DNA from: CAWDPQ01 sp049642465
GTDB taxonomy: Bacteria > Acidobacteriota > Vicinamibacteria > Vicinamibacterales > 2-12-FULL-66-21
Assembly (NCBI GenBank): GCA_049642465.1
Contig: JBAROV010000137.1
Location: 1 to 64,000 of the forward strand
DNA: 64,000 nucleotides
Direction of reading: 5' to 3'
In this document: piece after piece, positions 26,602-34,043 of the stretch
How positions within the stretch are numbered: the stretch's first letter is position 1
How the letters are laid out: each line of letters begins with the position of its first letter
Notes under the pieces: model-generated
What the model saw: only the letters and a program-made list of their open reading frames with translations
The model's database searches: none
What the model was told of the DNA's origin: nothing
Made by a program: the position numbers and the translations under genes

Positions 26602-29600
26602 ATGCGACGCGTGCACGTTCTCCTCATCTGCTGCGGGCTCCTCATCACGCTCTTGCCCGCACCTTCCGCTGCCCAGGCCGTCTACGGCAGCATCGGCGGC
26701 ATCGTCAAGGATTCGTCAGGTGCCGTGCTCCCCGGCGCGACAGTCACCATCGTCAGCCTCGCCCGCAAGACAAGCGATTCCGTTGTCTCGAACGAATCGG
26801 GACTCTTCGTGAAAGAACGTCTGCTACCTGGTGAGTACAGCGTGCAGGCGGAACTGTCGGGCTTCAAAACGGCCATTGTTCCGAAAGTGATCGTTGGAGT
26901 TGACGCGCAGACCCCGGTTGAATTCGTGCTGGATGTCGGGCAGATCTCCGAGCAGGTCACTGTCACGGGAGGATCCACGCTGCTCACGACCGACCGTGCG
27001 GACGTCGCCACGCGGTTCGATTCCAAGCAGATTACCGATCTGCCGGTACTGGATCGCAACTTCACCAAGTTCATCCTGCTGACGCCCGGCACGCAGCAAC
27101 TCCAGTGGCAGCACGCCGCAAGCGAGAACCCGCAGGGTTCGACGCAAACGATGGTAAACGGGCAGCACTTCAGCGGGACCGGTTACCAGTTGGACGGGAC
27201 CGAGAATCGCGACCCGATCCTCGGCATCATCGTCATTAATCCGACTCTCGAGTCGATCGGCGAGACGAAAATCACGTCGCAGAACTATGACGCGGAGTTC
27301 GGGCAGGCCACCGCCGGCGTCGTGTCGGTGCAGACGAAATCGGGATCCAATGCACTGCGCGCCACGGCGTTCGAATTCTTCCTGAACGACAAGTTTCAGG
27401 CGCGCAACCCGTTCACGCAGTTTCAGCGCGATCCGCAGACGGGGCGGTTCATCCCGGAAACGCGACGCAACCAGTTTGGCGGCTCCGTTGGCGGGCCGAT
27501 CGTCGAGAACCGGTGGTTTTTCTTCGGTGACTATCAGGGCACACGATCGACGCAGGGTGGATCGCGGCTGTTGTCGGTCCCCACGCTCGCTGCGCGTAAC
27601 GGGGATCTCAGCGCGTACGGCGTGAACATCTACGATCCCGTCACCGGCCAGCAGTTTCCCGGGAACACGATCCCCTCTGGACGCATCTCGTCGCAGGCGC
27701 GAGCGCTGGTGAGGCTCATCCCGGAGCCGAACGCGACTGGTCGCGACAATGGCACTCGGGACAACTACGTCGCCGCCGGATCCGAATCCTTCACCGAGAA
27801 CTCGCTCAATGGACGAGTCGATGGGCGACTCTCGGATGCGGTCAATATGTTCGGCCGCTACAGCGTCGGTGACTTCCTGCGCGACGGCCCGACTGCCTTC
27901 GGCACCGGCGGCGGCCAGGAATTGGTCAGCCTGGGTGGCGTGTCCGACGTCAACAATCAAAGCATTGCGTTTGGTATCGATCAAACCCTGTCGTCCACGC
28001 TGCTGGCCGACTTCCGGTTCGGGTTCTTCCGCTACAAGGTGAACGTGCTGCCGTTTGACTACGGCACGCGACCGGCGGCGGACGCGGGCATTCCCAACCT
28101 CAACCTCGATGACACGTTCAGTTCGGGTCTGCCCGCGGGCTTCGTGCAGGGGCCTGTCGGCGGGTTCAATTTCGGCTCGGGACTTGGCGTGAACCGCTGC
28201 AATTGTCCGCTCGATCAGAACGAAAAGCAGTTTCAGCTGGTCGGCAACGTCACCAAGATGGCCGGCAACCACAGCGTCAAGGTCGGCATCGACGTGAGAC
28301 GCGCGTACAACCTGCGCGTGCCGAGCGACGCGCACCGGTCCGGCGAGATGACGTTTGCGAGCAGCAGAACGTCGCTGAATGGCGCAGGGGGGCTGGGGCT
28401 CGCGACCTTCCTCATCGGGGACGTCACGAACTTCCGTCGCTATGTCAGCCCGAACACGAACGCGCGCGAGCGCCAGTGGCGGCACTTCTACTACGCGCAG
28501 GACACCTGGCGAGTGAACAGCCAGTTGACGCTGAATTACGGGCTGCGACTCGACATCATCAACCCGCAGACCATCAACGAGCCTGGCAACGCCGGGTTCC
28601 TCGATCTTGGCACCGGCGAGATTCGCGTCGTCGGCATCGGTGGGATTCCGATGAACGGCGGCGTCGAGAACAACCTGAACTGGGCACCGCGCGTGGGCGC
28701 GACCTACCAGCTCGACGAGCGGACGGTCCTCCGGGGCGGATTCGGACGCAGCTACGACATTGGCGTCTTCGGGTCCCTCTTCGGCCACAGCGTGACCCAG
28801 AACCTGCCGGTGCTCGCCGTTCAGGAATTGCGTGCTCCGTCAGACTTCGACCGCGTGTTCACGCTGGCATCGGGGCCGTCGGCGCCCGTCTTCCCCGACG
28901 TGCCGTCGAGCGGGCGCTTCCCGCTGCCCGACGGCGTCTTCGCCCGCGCACTGCCCGAGACACAGCGTCCGCCAACCGTTGACGCGTTCAATGTCATCGT
29001 GCAGCGGCAGCTCTCCGACACGATGTCCCTTGAAGTGGGATACGTGGGCAATCGCGGGCGGAACGTGTTCGCGGGCGACGGCCCGGCGCTCGACATCAAC
29101 CAGGCTTCGTTGAACGGGTTCCTCCAGGGCGTGCCGCGGAACCAGCGGCGTCCGTTCTTCAACAAGTTCGGCTGGACGCAGGGAATCGATTACTTCTGCA
29201 ACTGCGCGACGAACTCGTACGACTCGCTGCAGGCGAAGTTCAATAAACGCTTCGCGCAGGGTTATTCAGCGAAGGTGAACTACACGCTCCAGCGTGTGCG
29301 GCAGCACGGCGGCGGGTATTTCGAGACCGACCTGCCCGAGCACCGGGGGCTGTACAACAGCGATCTGGAATACGGCCCGCCAGATTGGGACCGCGTGCAT
29401 AACTTCGTGGTCTCGCTGGTCGCAGAGATCCCCGTTGGCAAGGGACGCTTGTACCTGTCCGACGCCTCAACCGTGACGGACGCGATTCTGGGCGGGTGGC
29501 AGTTCAACACGAACACCATCATTCAGAGCGGCTTGCCGTTCAACGTGGGCTACAGGAACGCGAGCGAGGATCGGGATACAGGACCAAACCGTCCGAATCT

Positions 29601-29973
29601 CGTCGGCGATCCAGAAGGACCGCAAAATCGCGATCAGTGGTTCAACACCACGCCCATTGGATCGTCCGGAAGCGCGTTCGAGCGCCCGGCGCGCGGCACA
29701 TTTGGCGATCTGCCGCGGAACGCGCTCCGCGGCCCCGGCTACTGGCGCGTCGACGCGTCGATGTTCAAGCACATTCGCGTGACCCCGACAACCGGCCTGG
29801 AACTGCGGGTGGAGGTGGTCAACCTGTTCAACCACGTGAACCTCGGTCAGCCGGATTCCGAGATTGGAGTGCCAGGTAATTTGAATTCGAACGCCGGCCG
29901 GATCACATCGACGGCTTACGGCAATGCGGATCCGCAGCGGAACTGGCAGTTTGCGGTGAAGGTGACTTTTTAA
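26602..29973 (+). CDS. TonB-dependent receptor, Oar-like, with carboxypeptidase regulatory-like domain
   Basis: About 1,123 residues from ATG 26602 (GGAGGG five bases upstream). Signal peptide ends near PSAAQA. Residues about 25-105 form a carboxypeptidase-regulatory-like Ig domain (GSIGGIVKDSSGAVLPGATVTIV). A plug domain follows (QISEQVTVTGGSTLL, LPVLDRNFTKFILLTPG), then a beta barrel ending in a C-terminal aromatic residue (NWQFAVKVTF), as needed for BAM insertion. The Oar-like group transports or exports peptides and glycans, and is greatly expanded in Acidobacteria. It ends the run that starts with the TPR/CRTAC1 genes. ATG 26551 is an in-frame alternative with a poorer signal peptide. 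Confidence 0.93.
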   Translation: MRRVHVLLICCGLLITLLPAPSAAQAVYGSIGGIVKDSSGAVLPGATVTIVSLARKTSDSVVSNESGLFVKERLLPGEYSVQAELSGFKTAIVPKVIVGVDAQTPVEFVLDVGQISEQVTVTGGSTLLTTDRADVATRFDSKQITDLPVLDRNFTKFILLTPGTQQLQWQHAASENPQGSTQTMVNGQHFSGTGYQLDGTENRDPILGIIVINPTLESIGETKITSQNYDAEFGQATAGVVSVQTKSGSNALRATAFEFFLNDKFQARNPFTQFQRDPQTGRFIPETRRNQFGGSVGGPIVENRWFFFGDYQGTRSTQGGSRLLSVPTLAARNGDLSAYGVNIYDPVTGQQFPGNTIPSGRISSQARALVRLIPEPNATGRDNGTRDNYVAAGSESFTENSLNGRVDGRLSDAVNMFGRYSVGDFLRDGPTAFGTGGGQELVSLGGVSDVNNQSIAFGIDQTLSSTLLADFRFGFFRYKVNVLPFDYGTRPAADAGIPNLNLDDTFSSGLPAGFVQGPVGGFNFGSGLGVNRCNCPLDQNEKQFQLVGNVTKMAGNHSVKVGIDVRRAYNLRVPSDAHRSGEMTFASSRTSLNGAGGLGLATFLIGDVTNFRRYVSPNTNARERQWRHFYYAQDTWRVNSQLTLNYGLRLDIINPQTINEPGNAGFLDLGTGEIRVVGIGGIPMNGGVENNLNWAPRVGATYQLDERTVLRGGFGRSYDIGVFGSLFGHSVTQNLPVLAVQELRAPSDFDRVFTLASGPSAPVFPDVPSSGRFPLPDGVFARALPETQRPPTVDAFNVIVQRQLSDTMSLEVGYVGNRGRNVFAGDGPALDINQASLNGFLQGVPRNQRRPFFNKFGWTQGIDYFCNCATNSYDSLQAKFNKRFAQGYSAKVNYTLQRVRQHGGGYFETDLPEHRGLYNSDLEYGPPDWDRVHNFVVSLVAEIPVGKGRLYLSDASTVTDAILGGWQFNTNTIIQSGLPFNVGYRNASEDRDTGPNRPNLVGDPEGPQNRDQWFNTTPIGSSGSAFERPARGTFGDLPRNALRGPGYWRVDASMFKHIRVTPTTGLELRVEVVNLFNHVNLGQPDSEIGVPGNLNSNAGRITSTAYGNADPQRNWQFAVKVTF

Positions 29974-30189
29974 AGGTGCCAAGGTGCCAAGGTGCCAAGG
30001 TGCCAAGGTGCCAAGGTGCCAGGGTGCCAAGGTGCTTGCCCGCCGGAGCGCGAAGCGCGAAGGTGGGCCAAGGTGCCAAGGTGCCAAGGTGCTTGCCCGC
30101 CGGAGCGCGAAGCGCGAAGGTGGGCCAGGGTGCCAGGGTGCCAGGGTGCCAGGGTGCCAGGGTGCCAAGGTGCCAGGGTGCCAAAGGGT
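29974..30189 (+). repeat. AGGTGCCA tandem repeat with embedded GCGCGAAGCGCGAAGGTGGG units (left cluster)
   Basis: Starts directly after the TonB receptor stop. It is built from (AGGTGCCA/GGGTGCCA)n, interrupted twice by CTTGCCCGCCGGAGCGCGAAG-type units ending GAAGGTGGGCC. All six frames stay open across it, but the products are low complexity and not genes. An inverted cluster lies at 33881-34040. Confidence 0.9.
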
Positions 30190-30283
30190 GGCAGATTCCG
30201 CCAGCCTGCAGGCGCGTGGGGGTAGCGAGAGTTGCGCCTTGGTGGTGAGTGACGTGCGTCGTGGCCTGTAAAAGGCGGCACGT

Positions 30284-30754
30284 TTGGGCCGGCGCGAAGA
30301 GTGCTTGGCAGTCTGCGTGGCCGGTCTCAGCCGTTTCGAGGATCTTGTCGCCTGGCAGTTGTGTGTGAGACTGGGAACCGTCGTCTTCGAGATGACCGCG
30401 TCAGGAGCCGTTTCGAAAGATTTCGAGTTCAGGGATCACATTCGGGAAGCGGCCGACGCCAGCGCGCCCCTGATCGCTGAGGGATTCAGACGATTCACGA
30501 CGGCAGAATTTGTCCGATATCTGCGAATGGCCCGCGGGGAACTGGGGGAAGTCCAGAGTAAGCTCATCGCTGGAGCAGAGAAGAAATATTTCGTCGGTCC
30601 CGAACTCGAGCGTGCGCAGACGCTCGCCAATCGCGCAATGGGAACGACTACCAACCTCCTCAAAGCGAAATTACAGCAGCTCGAGCAGGAGCAGCAGCAG
30701 AAGAGGCGCAAGAGAACTCGAAAACCGCGCAAACCCAGGAAACGCGCACCTTAG
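30284..30754 (+). CDS. Four-helix-bundle (23S rRNA intervening-sequence-type) protein
   Basis: 156 residues. SRFEDLVAWQLCVRLGTVVFEM, FEFRDHIREAADASAPLIAEGFRR and EFVRYLRMARGELGEVQSKL match the small four-helix-bundle family (TIGR02436-like) first seen in 23S rRNA intervening sequences. The C-terminus is a very basic, Gln-rich tail (QLEQEQQQKRRKRTRKPRKP) beyond the usual family length. The start is uncertain: TTG 30284, TTG 30305 or GTG 30317 (just before GLSRFEDL). Function is unknown; no rRNA gene is near. Confidence 0.82.
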   Translation: MGRREECLAVCVAGLSRFEDLVAWQLCVRLGTVVFEMTASGAVSKDFEFRDHIREAADASAPLIAEGFRRFTTAEFVRYLRMARGELGEVQSKLIAGAEKKYFVGPELERAQTLANRAMGTTTNLLKAKLQQLEQEQQQKRRKRTRKPRKPRKRAP

Positions 30755-30760
30755 AGCGGG

Positions 30761-31003
30761 TCATACAAAACCAGCCGCAATTACTCGCCGAGTGAAGTCT
30801 CCAAACAACACCGGCATGGCAGCCTGCCTTACGGACGGTGTGGAGACATAGAGCGCGTCGCGCACGGTTCGGAATCCCGTGTCGAATGCGGTCAAGTTTC
30901 CAGACTCCAGATGATGAAGCAGGCAAGCCGCGACTGCAGACCATAGGGACCTCCAGCCCTGTTCGTCTACTCCATTTTGCCGAAACAGAATCGATCGCCG
31001 CAT
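30761..31003 (-). CDS. Possible small cassette-type protein, unidentified
   Basis: An 80-residue ORF reading MRRSILFRQNGVDEQGWRS and ending FTRRVIAAGFV. It lies beyond attC-1 in the same direction as the cassette genes. Residue composition looks protein-like, but there is no SD, no recognised domain and no attC site after it. An overlapping minus-strand frame upstream also looks protein-like (LLAAVIPTPDAAIDSVS), so a frameshifted remnant of a longer cassette gene is possible. Confidence 0.3.
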   Translation of the reverse strand: MRRSILFRQNGVDEQGWRSLWSAVAACLLHHLESGNLTAFDTGFRTVRDALYVSTPSVRQAAMPVLFGDFTRRVIAAGFV

Positions 31004-31072
31004 CAGGCGTGGGGATGACGGCGGCCAAGAGCGATCGGACAGAATCGTCGTTGTTCAGAGGGACCTCTGTCT

Positions 31073-31171
31073 GGCTAGCGTCCTGGCGCTCAGCCGCGAG
31101 CGACGTGGGCTTTCCGTATCTTCGCAGGCTGCCGTGGAGCGCGGCTCGTCGGCTGCAGCGGCTTGTTAGAC
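31073..31171 (-). other. attC-1 (recombination site, last box mutated)
   Basis: On the minus strand it begins GTCTAAC, then CCGCTGCAGCCGACGAG, and ends GCGGCTGAGCGCCAGGACGC TAGCC. The final box reads GCTAGCC instead of GTTRRRY, which should weaken or abolish cleavage. It follows the DUF6391-like gene, whose TAA stop is in the first box. Confidence 0.7.
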
Positions 31172-31894
31172 GACATTGTGCGTCTGTGCCCGGACGATCG
31201 TCTCCACGAAGTGCACCGGCCTTCTCTCCATCGGCCCCGGCTGTACCTCACGAATGTCTCGCAACGAAATATCGTCGAAGTCAACCATCATGAAAAATCG
31301 GCGCTGAATCCAGTTGCCTATGCCATGCCTCATCACAAAGAAGAACAGAATTACGACCGCAAGCGCTGATGCCCTGACGGCCAGCGGCGGCTGGAGCACG
31401 ACACCTCCGAGCGCGACTGCCGACAGGAGCAGCAGCGACAAACCAAGCGCCGTTACGACGTTTGATGCACACCGACGCGAGATGTAGGGTAGCGGGCCAC
31501 GGTCGCGAACCACGCGCCGCACTTCCCCGAAGGCTGTTCTGATTTCTCCGACTGATGCACGGCCGAAGATTCTGAATCCATTTCGAGTGGCACGTCCCGA
31601 TAGTCGCCGTACGCCTTTGGCTTCAAGGTAATGGATGGTCGCATGTTCGAGCGCATGATTGCGCCGCGTCGCAGGTTCCAGCTTGAACGCCCGAAATGCC
31701 GCTCCTATGAGCGGGAGGTTGACAATGCCAAACAGCAGCAAGATCCACGGCAACAGGAACACATAGCCGCTAGCTATATCGGACGGGTCGTCAACCAGGA
31801 CCAGCGGTGCCAAGACGACGAATTCCACGACAAACGGCAGAATAGGCCGGCGGAGGAACCATCGCGCGAGTCTGTACTTGCCCCTCCTGAACAA
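31166..31894 (-). CDS. DUF6391-like membrane protein (integron cassette gene)
   Basis: 242 residues with two hydrophobic regions: residues about 14-65 (two segments, PILPFVVEFVVLAPLVLV and VFLLPWILLLFGIVNL) and 145-190 (two segments). Between them is NHALEHATIHYLE, the His-rich HALEHAT signature I associate with DUF6391; two HxxxH-type histidines could bind metal, but no function is established. The start appears to be TTG 31894 with GAGGAG upstream. The TAA stop lies inside attC-1, typical of a captured cassette gene. Confidence 0.75.
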   Translation of the reverse strand: MFRRGKYRLARWFLRRPILPFVVEFVVLAPLVLVDDPSDIASGYVFLLPWILLLFGIVNLPLIGAAFRAFKLEPATRRNHALEHATIHYLEAKGVRRLSGRATRNGFRIFGRASVGEIRTAFGEVRRVVRDRGPLPYISRRCASNVVTALGLSLLLLSAVALGGVVLQPPLAVRASALAVVILFFFVMRHGIGNWIQRRFFMMVDFDDISLRDIREVQPGPMERRPVHFVETIVRAQTHNVV

Positions 31895-31916
31895 CGCTCC
31901 TCAATCCAAGGAGGCC

Positions 31917-31987
31917 GCCTAACGTTGGCGCTCAGCCGCGGCGCTTCGCTTTCGCTGGCACCGTCGGCTGCAGCGGCCGGGTTAGAC
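31917..31987 (-). other. attC-2 (canonical)
   Basis: 71 bases. Minus strand: GTCTAAC ... CCGCTGCAGCCG ... CGCGGCTGAGCGCCAAC GTTAGGC. Both outer boxes match the RYYYAAC/GTTRRRY consensus and the arms are complementary. It follows the TPR lipoprotein gene by about nine bases. Confidence 0.85.
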
Positions 31988-31996
31988 TGCTGCGTG

Positions 31997-32830
31997 TCAT
32001 TTCGCTGTGATCATTTTGAGCATGGTCTTCGCTAGTGCTACCGTGCTGAGCGTGGAGTTCGGATCTGCGACCAGTTCGCTCAACACCTGCAACGCCGTGT
32101 CGTATTTGCCTGAGCTATGCACCACAAGCGCTTGATTGAGCAGCAACATACCTTTCGTTTCAGGATCAGGGTTAGCCGCCAGGCCTTTTTCAATCGCCTT
32201 GAGCCGATCGGCATCCGTCTCAGCAAGATTGGCGAATCGCTGCCAGCCAGGGGCGAATCGCGGATACTTTTCGACGAATTGCTCGAGGAGCTGGCGCTTT
32301 TGCGCGGCGTCCTGTATCGGCTCCAACATCAGGTACGCGAGATATAGACCCTGGGGAAACTCACCCTTCTGTTCGCGGACCAATGTGTCGACTGCAGTGA
32401 GCGTTGTAAAGAAGCCACGTGGCGCCAAGTCGGCCGTGCGGCGGTAGTCTGCTAAAGCAGCATCAAAACTCTTCATGAGCAGATGGGTGTACGCGCGGTC
32501 GTATACCGGATATGGCCACCTTGGCGCAAGGCTAGCGGCTCGTGTCAACAGGACCAGGGCTTCTTCGTAGTTCCCTCGCTCGCCTGCCTCGCGAGCTTGC
32601 TGATGCAACGCTTTCGCTGCTACGGGCACGGCCTCGCCATCATAGATCTTGTAGTGGAGAGACCCCGTCGCCTTCTGCAGGTCTTCCGGCGAGAGCAAGC
32701 GGCCCTGGGCATCGCGAAACACGACTGTACTCTGTCGGGCACTCTCGTTGATGCAACCCAGGGCCGCGAGAAGAAACACAAGCATGCAAGCTTGGCGGTC
32801 GACAAACGACATGCCGATCCTTGTAGTCAT
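31997..32830 (-). CDS. TPR-containing lipoprotein (integron cassette gene)
   Basis: 277 residues. A lipobox (LLAALGC) follows a hydrophobic stretch, so the mature protein is probably membrane-anchored. TPR-like helical pairs follow: NYEEALVLLTRAASLAPRW, SFDAALADYRRTADLAP, KYDTALQVLSELV. ATG 32830 is eight bases after a CTGAAAG; a second ATG (32797, MSFVDRQACMLVFLLAALGC) has AAGGA upstream and gives a tighter signal peptide. The first ATG lies seven bases past the end of attC-3. No specific function can be assigned. Confidence 0.8.
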   Translation of the reverse strand: MTTRIGMSFVDRQACMLVFLLAALGCINESARQSTVVFRDAQGRLLSPEDLQKATGSLHYKIYDGEAVPVAAKALHQQAREAGERGNYEEALVLLTRAASLAPRWPYPVYDRAYTHLLMKSFDAALADYRRTADLAPRGFFTTLTAVDTLVREQKGEFPQGLYLAYLMLEPIQDAAQKRQLLEQFVEKYPRFAPGWQRFANLAETDADRLKAIEKGLAANPDPETKGMLLLNQALVVHSSGKYDTALQVLSELVADPNSTLSTVALAKTMLKMITAK

Positions 32831-32839
32831 CTTTCAGCC

Positions 32840-32937
32840 GTCTAACGACCTGCGCTCAGCCGCGAGCGGCGCTCACAAGTCCCCGGAATCAGCTCAATAC
32901 ACGCGTGCCGCTCGCCGGCTGCAGCGGCCTGTTAGCC
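32840..32937 (-). other. attC-3 (canonical)
   Basis: 98 bases. Minus strand: GGCTAAC AGG CCGCTGCAGCCGGCGAG ... CTCGCGGCTGAGCGC AGGTC GTTAGAC. Longer central loop than attC-2, nearly identical arms. The preceding cassette gene stops (TAA) in its first box. Confidence 0.85.
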
Positions 32938-33447
32938 GGCATCCTCGGAGCCTGGCTTCAGGATTTCTACCGGGTCGAACTTCAGAACCGGTTCGTCCTT
33001 CTCGCCGAACCACATGTGGAGGAACCGACCGTGCAGGGACGCTCCACAGCCCGCATGTGTTCGGCGGCCGTCGACACGCTCTTCCGGCCATGGAATAGTC
33101 GTAGCTTGCGAGATCGTGTCCTGAATGTCTGAAAGCACCTGCTCGGCGAAGTGAACCCAGCGTTCTGGACTCACGTCACTACTCGTCAAGTCGCCTCCAC
33201 GCCACGGCTCACCATTGAAATCCACCCTCATCCCGAGCGCACGGACCCGTTGGCCCGACCTCGCGCGAGCGGCGTCCTCCTCGTTTAGCTCCTCAGCGTC
33301 AAACAGGTTCAACATGTGCTCGGGGTCACCGAGATTCGGAGTCAGCTTTATCCCTGGGATTGCCGCCTCCAGCACCCGCACGATGTCGCGCAGAATCACT
33401 TCTGGCTCGACCTCCCTGGCATCGTGCCAAGCTGGAATCTCGCTCAT
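32932..33447 (-). CDS. Unidentified cassette protein
   Basis: 171 residues, acidic, soluble, starting MSEIPAWHDAREVEPEVIL and ending EILKPGSEDAG. GGACGAGG lies just upstream of ATG 33447, which is ten bases after attC-4. Notable are a helical N-terminal half and a C-terminal beta-like part with HAGCGASLHGRFLHMWFGEKDEP. I do not recognise a family. The TAA stop is within attC-3, so the gene is a complete cassette. Confidence 0.75.
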   Translation of the reverse strand: MSEIPAWHDAREVEPEVILRDIVRVLEAAIPGIKLTPNLGDPEHMLNLFDAEELNEEDAARARSGQRVRALGMRVDFNGEPWRGGDLTSSDVSPERWVHFAEQVLSDIQDTISQATTIPWPEERVDGRRTHAGCGASLHGRFLHMWFGEKDEPVLKFDPVEILKPGSEDAG

Positions 33448-33456
33448 GCCTCGTCC

Positions 33457-33530
33457 GGCTAACGTTTGCGCTCAACCGCGAGCCGGCCTGGCGCGCGGCC
33501 GCTTTCGTCGGCGTTCCTGTCGGTCTAACA
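33457..33530 (-). other. attC-4 (atypical)
   Basis: The end on the minus strand is good (CGGTTGAGCGCAAAC GTTAGCC), but the expected starting RYYYAAC box is replaced by TGTTAGACCG, which is in the opposite orientation. It may be a recombinant or partly deleted site. Upstream, an open frame from 33652 (MVLGRLQHPQFQDDARCNQCGL) reads through the site, so that cassette has no clear gene. Confidence 0.5.
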
Positions 33531-33880
33531 GATAGTAGACCGCCCTGCGTTTCGCGGCCTACCTTGCGAAGCTCGCAGCTCAACGCCAGACCACACTGAT
33601 TGCAGCGCGCATCATCTTGGAACTGTGGGTGTTGCAGGCGTCCGAGCACCATCCGTCGCCAGATTAGACCGACCTCGATAACAGGACGCCACCTCGCAGG
33701 TCGTCGCCGCGACTGCGTGCCGATGCTGCATCGGTCCCCAAAGTCGCTCTGTGTTTACCGATCCGCGCGGGGCATGCATCGGATCGCGCTGTCGAAAGGT
33801 GGGGATGACTTGCTCGAAACACTGAAGCGCTCGTGCCGATGCGGCAATCTGGGCGTTCGCCCACGGCGTGTGCCAGTCTG

Positions 33881-34040
33881 GGCACCTTGGCACCCTGGCA
33901 CCAGGCACCCAGGCACCCAGGCACCCTGGCACCTCGAGCACCCTGGCCCACCTTCGCGCTTCGCGCTCCGGCGGGCAAGCACCTTGGCACCCTGGCACCT
34001 TGGCACCCTGGCACCTTGGCACCTTGGACACCCTGGCCCC
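33881..34040 (-). repeat. AGGTGCCA tandem repeat with embedded unit (right cluster, inverted)
   Basis: Reverse-orientation copy of the 29974-30189 cluster: (GGCACCTT/GGCACCCT)n with one CCCACCTTCGCGCTTCGCGC-type unit. It ends three bases before the rho stop. The stretch 33653-33880 next to it holds no supported gene. Confidence 0.9.
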
Positions 34041-34043
34041 TTG

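Larger units (their letters stand above)
31073..33530 (-). mobile_element. Integron cassette array without integrase in view (CALIN)
   Basis: Four attC-like sites in the same orientation separate minus-strand genes, each gene ending at or just before an attC. Boxes of the form RYYYAAC ... GTTRRRY bound each site and the inner arms CCGCTGCAGCCG / CGGCTGAGCGC recur in three of them. Two genes have their stop codon (TAA) inside the attC first box. No tyrosine recombinase (IntI) is present in the 64 kb, hence the label CALIN. The cassettes read toward lower coordinates. Confidence 0.8.

Noticed and set aside
26824..28788. A 654-codon frame opposite the TonB receptor
   Set aside because: Antisense shadow of a GC-rich gene; charged composition with no domain, while the plus-strand gene is clearly real.
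29974..30189. CRISPR-like array
   Set aside because: The repeated unit is contiguous and has no unique spacers; no cas genes nearby.
29974..30281. Several open frames (about 77-103 codons) across the AGGTGCCA cluster
   Set aside because: Products are monotonous (GTLAPWHP, RCQGAKVP) and arise from the tandem repeat; not genes.
30660..31028. A 122-codon minus-strand frame beside attC-1
   Set aside because: Only its first third looks protein-like; it runs antisense into the four-helix-bundle gene. Treated as a possible frameshifted remnant, not a gene.
33612..34031. Long open frames over the right repeat cluster and its flank
   Set aside because: Same low-complexity repeat peptides; no SD or domain.
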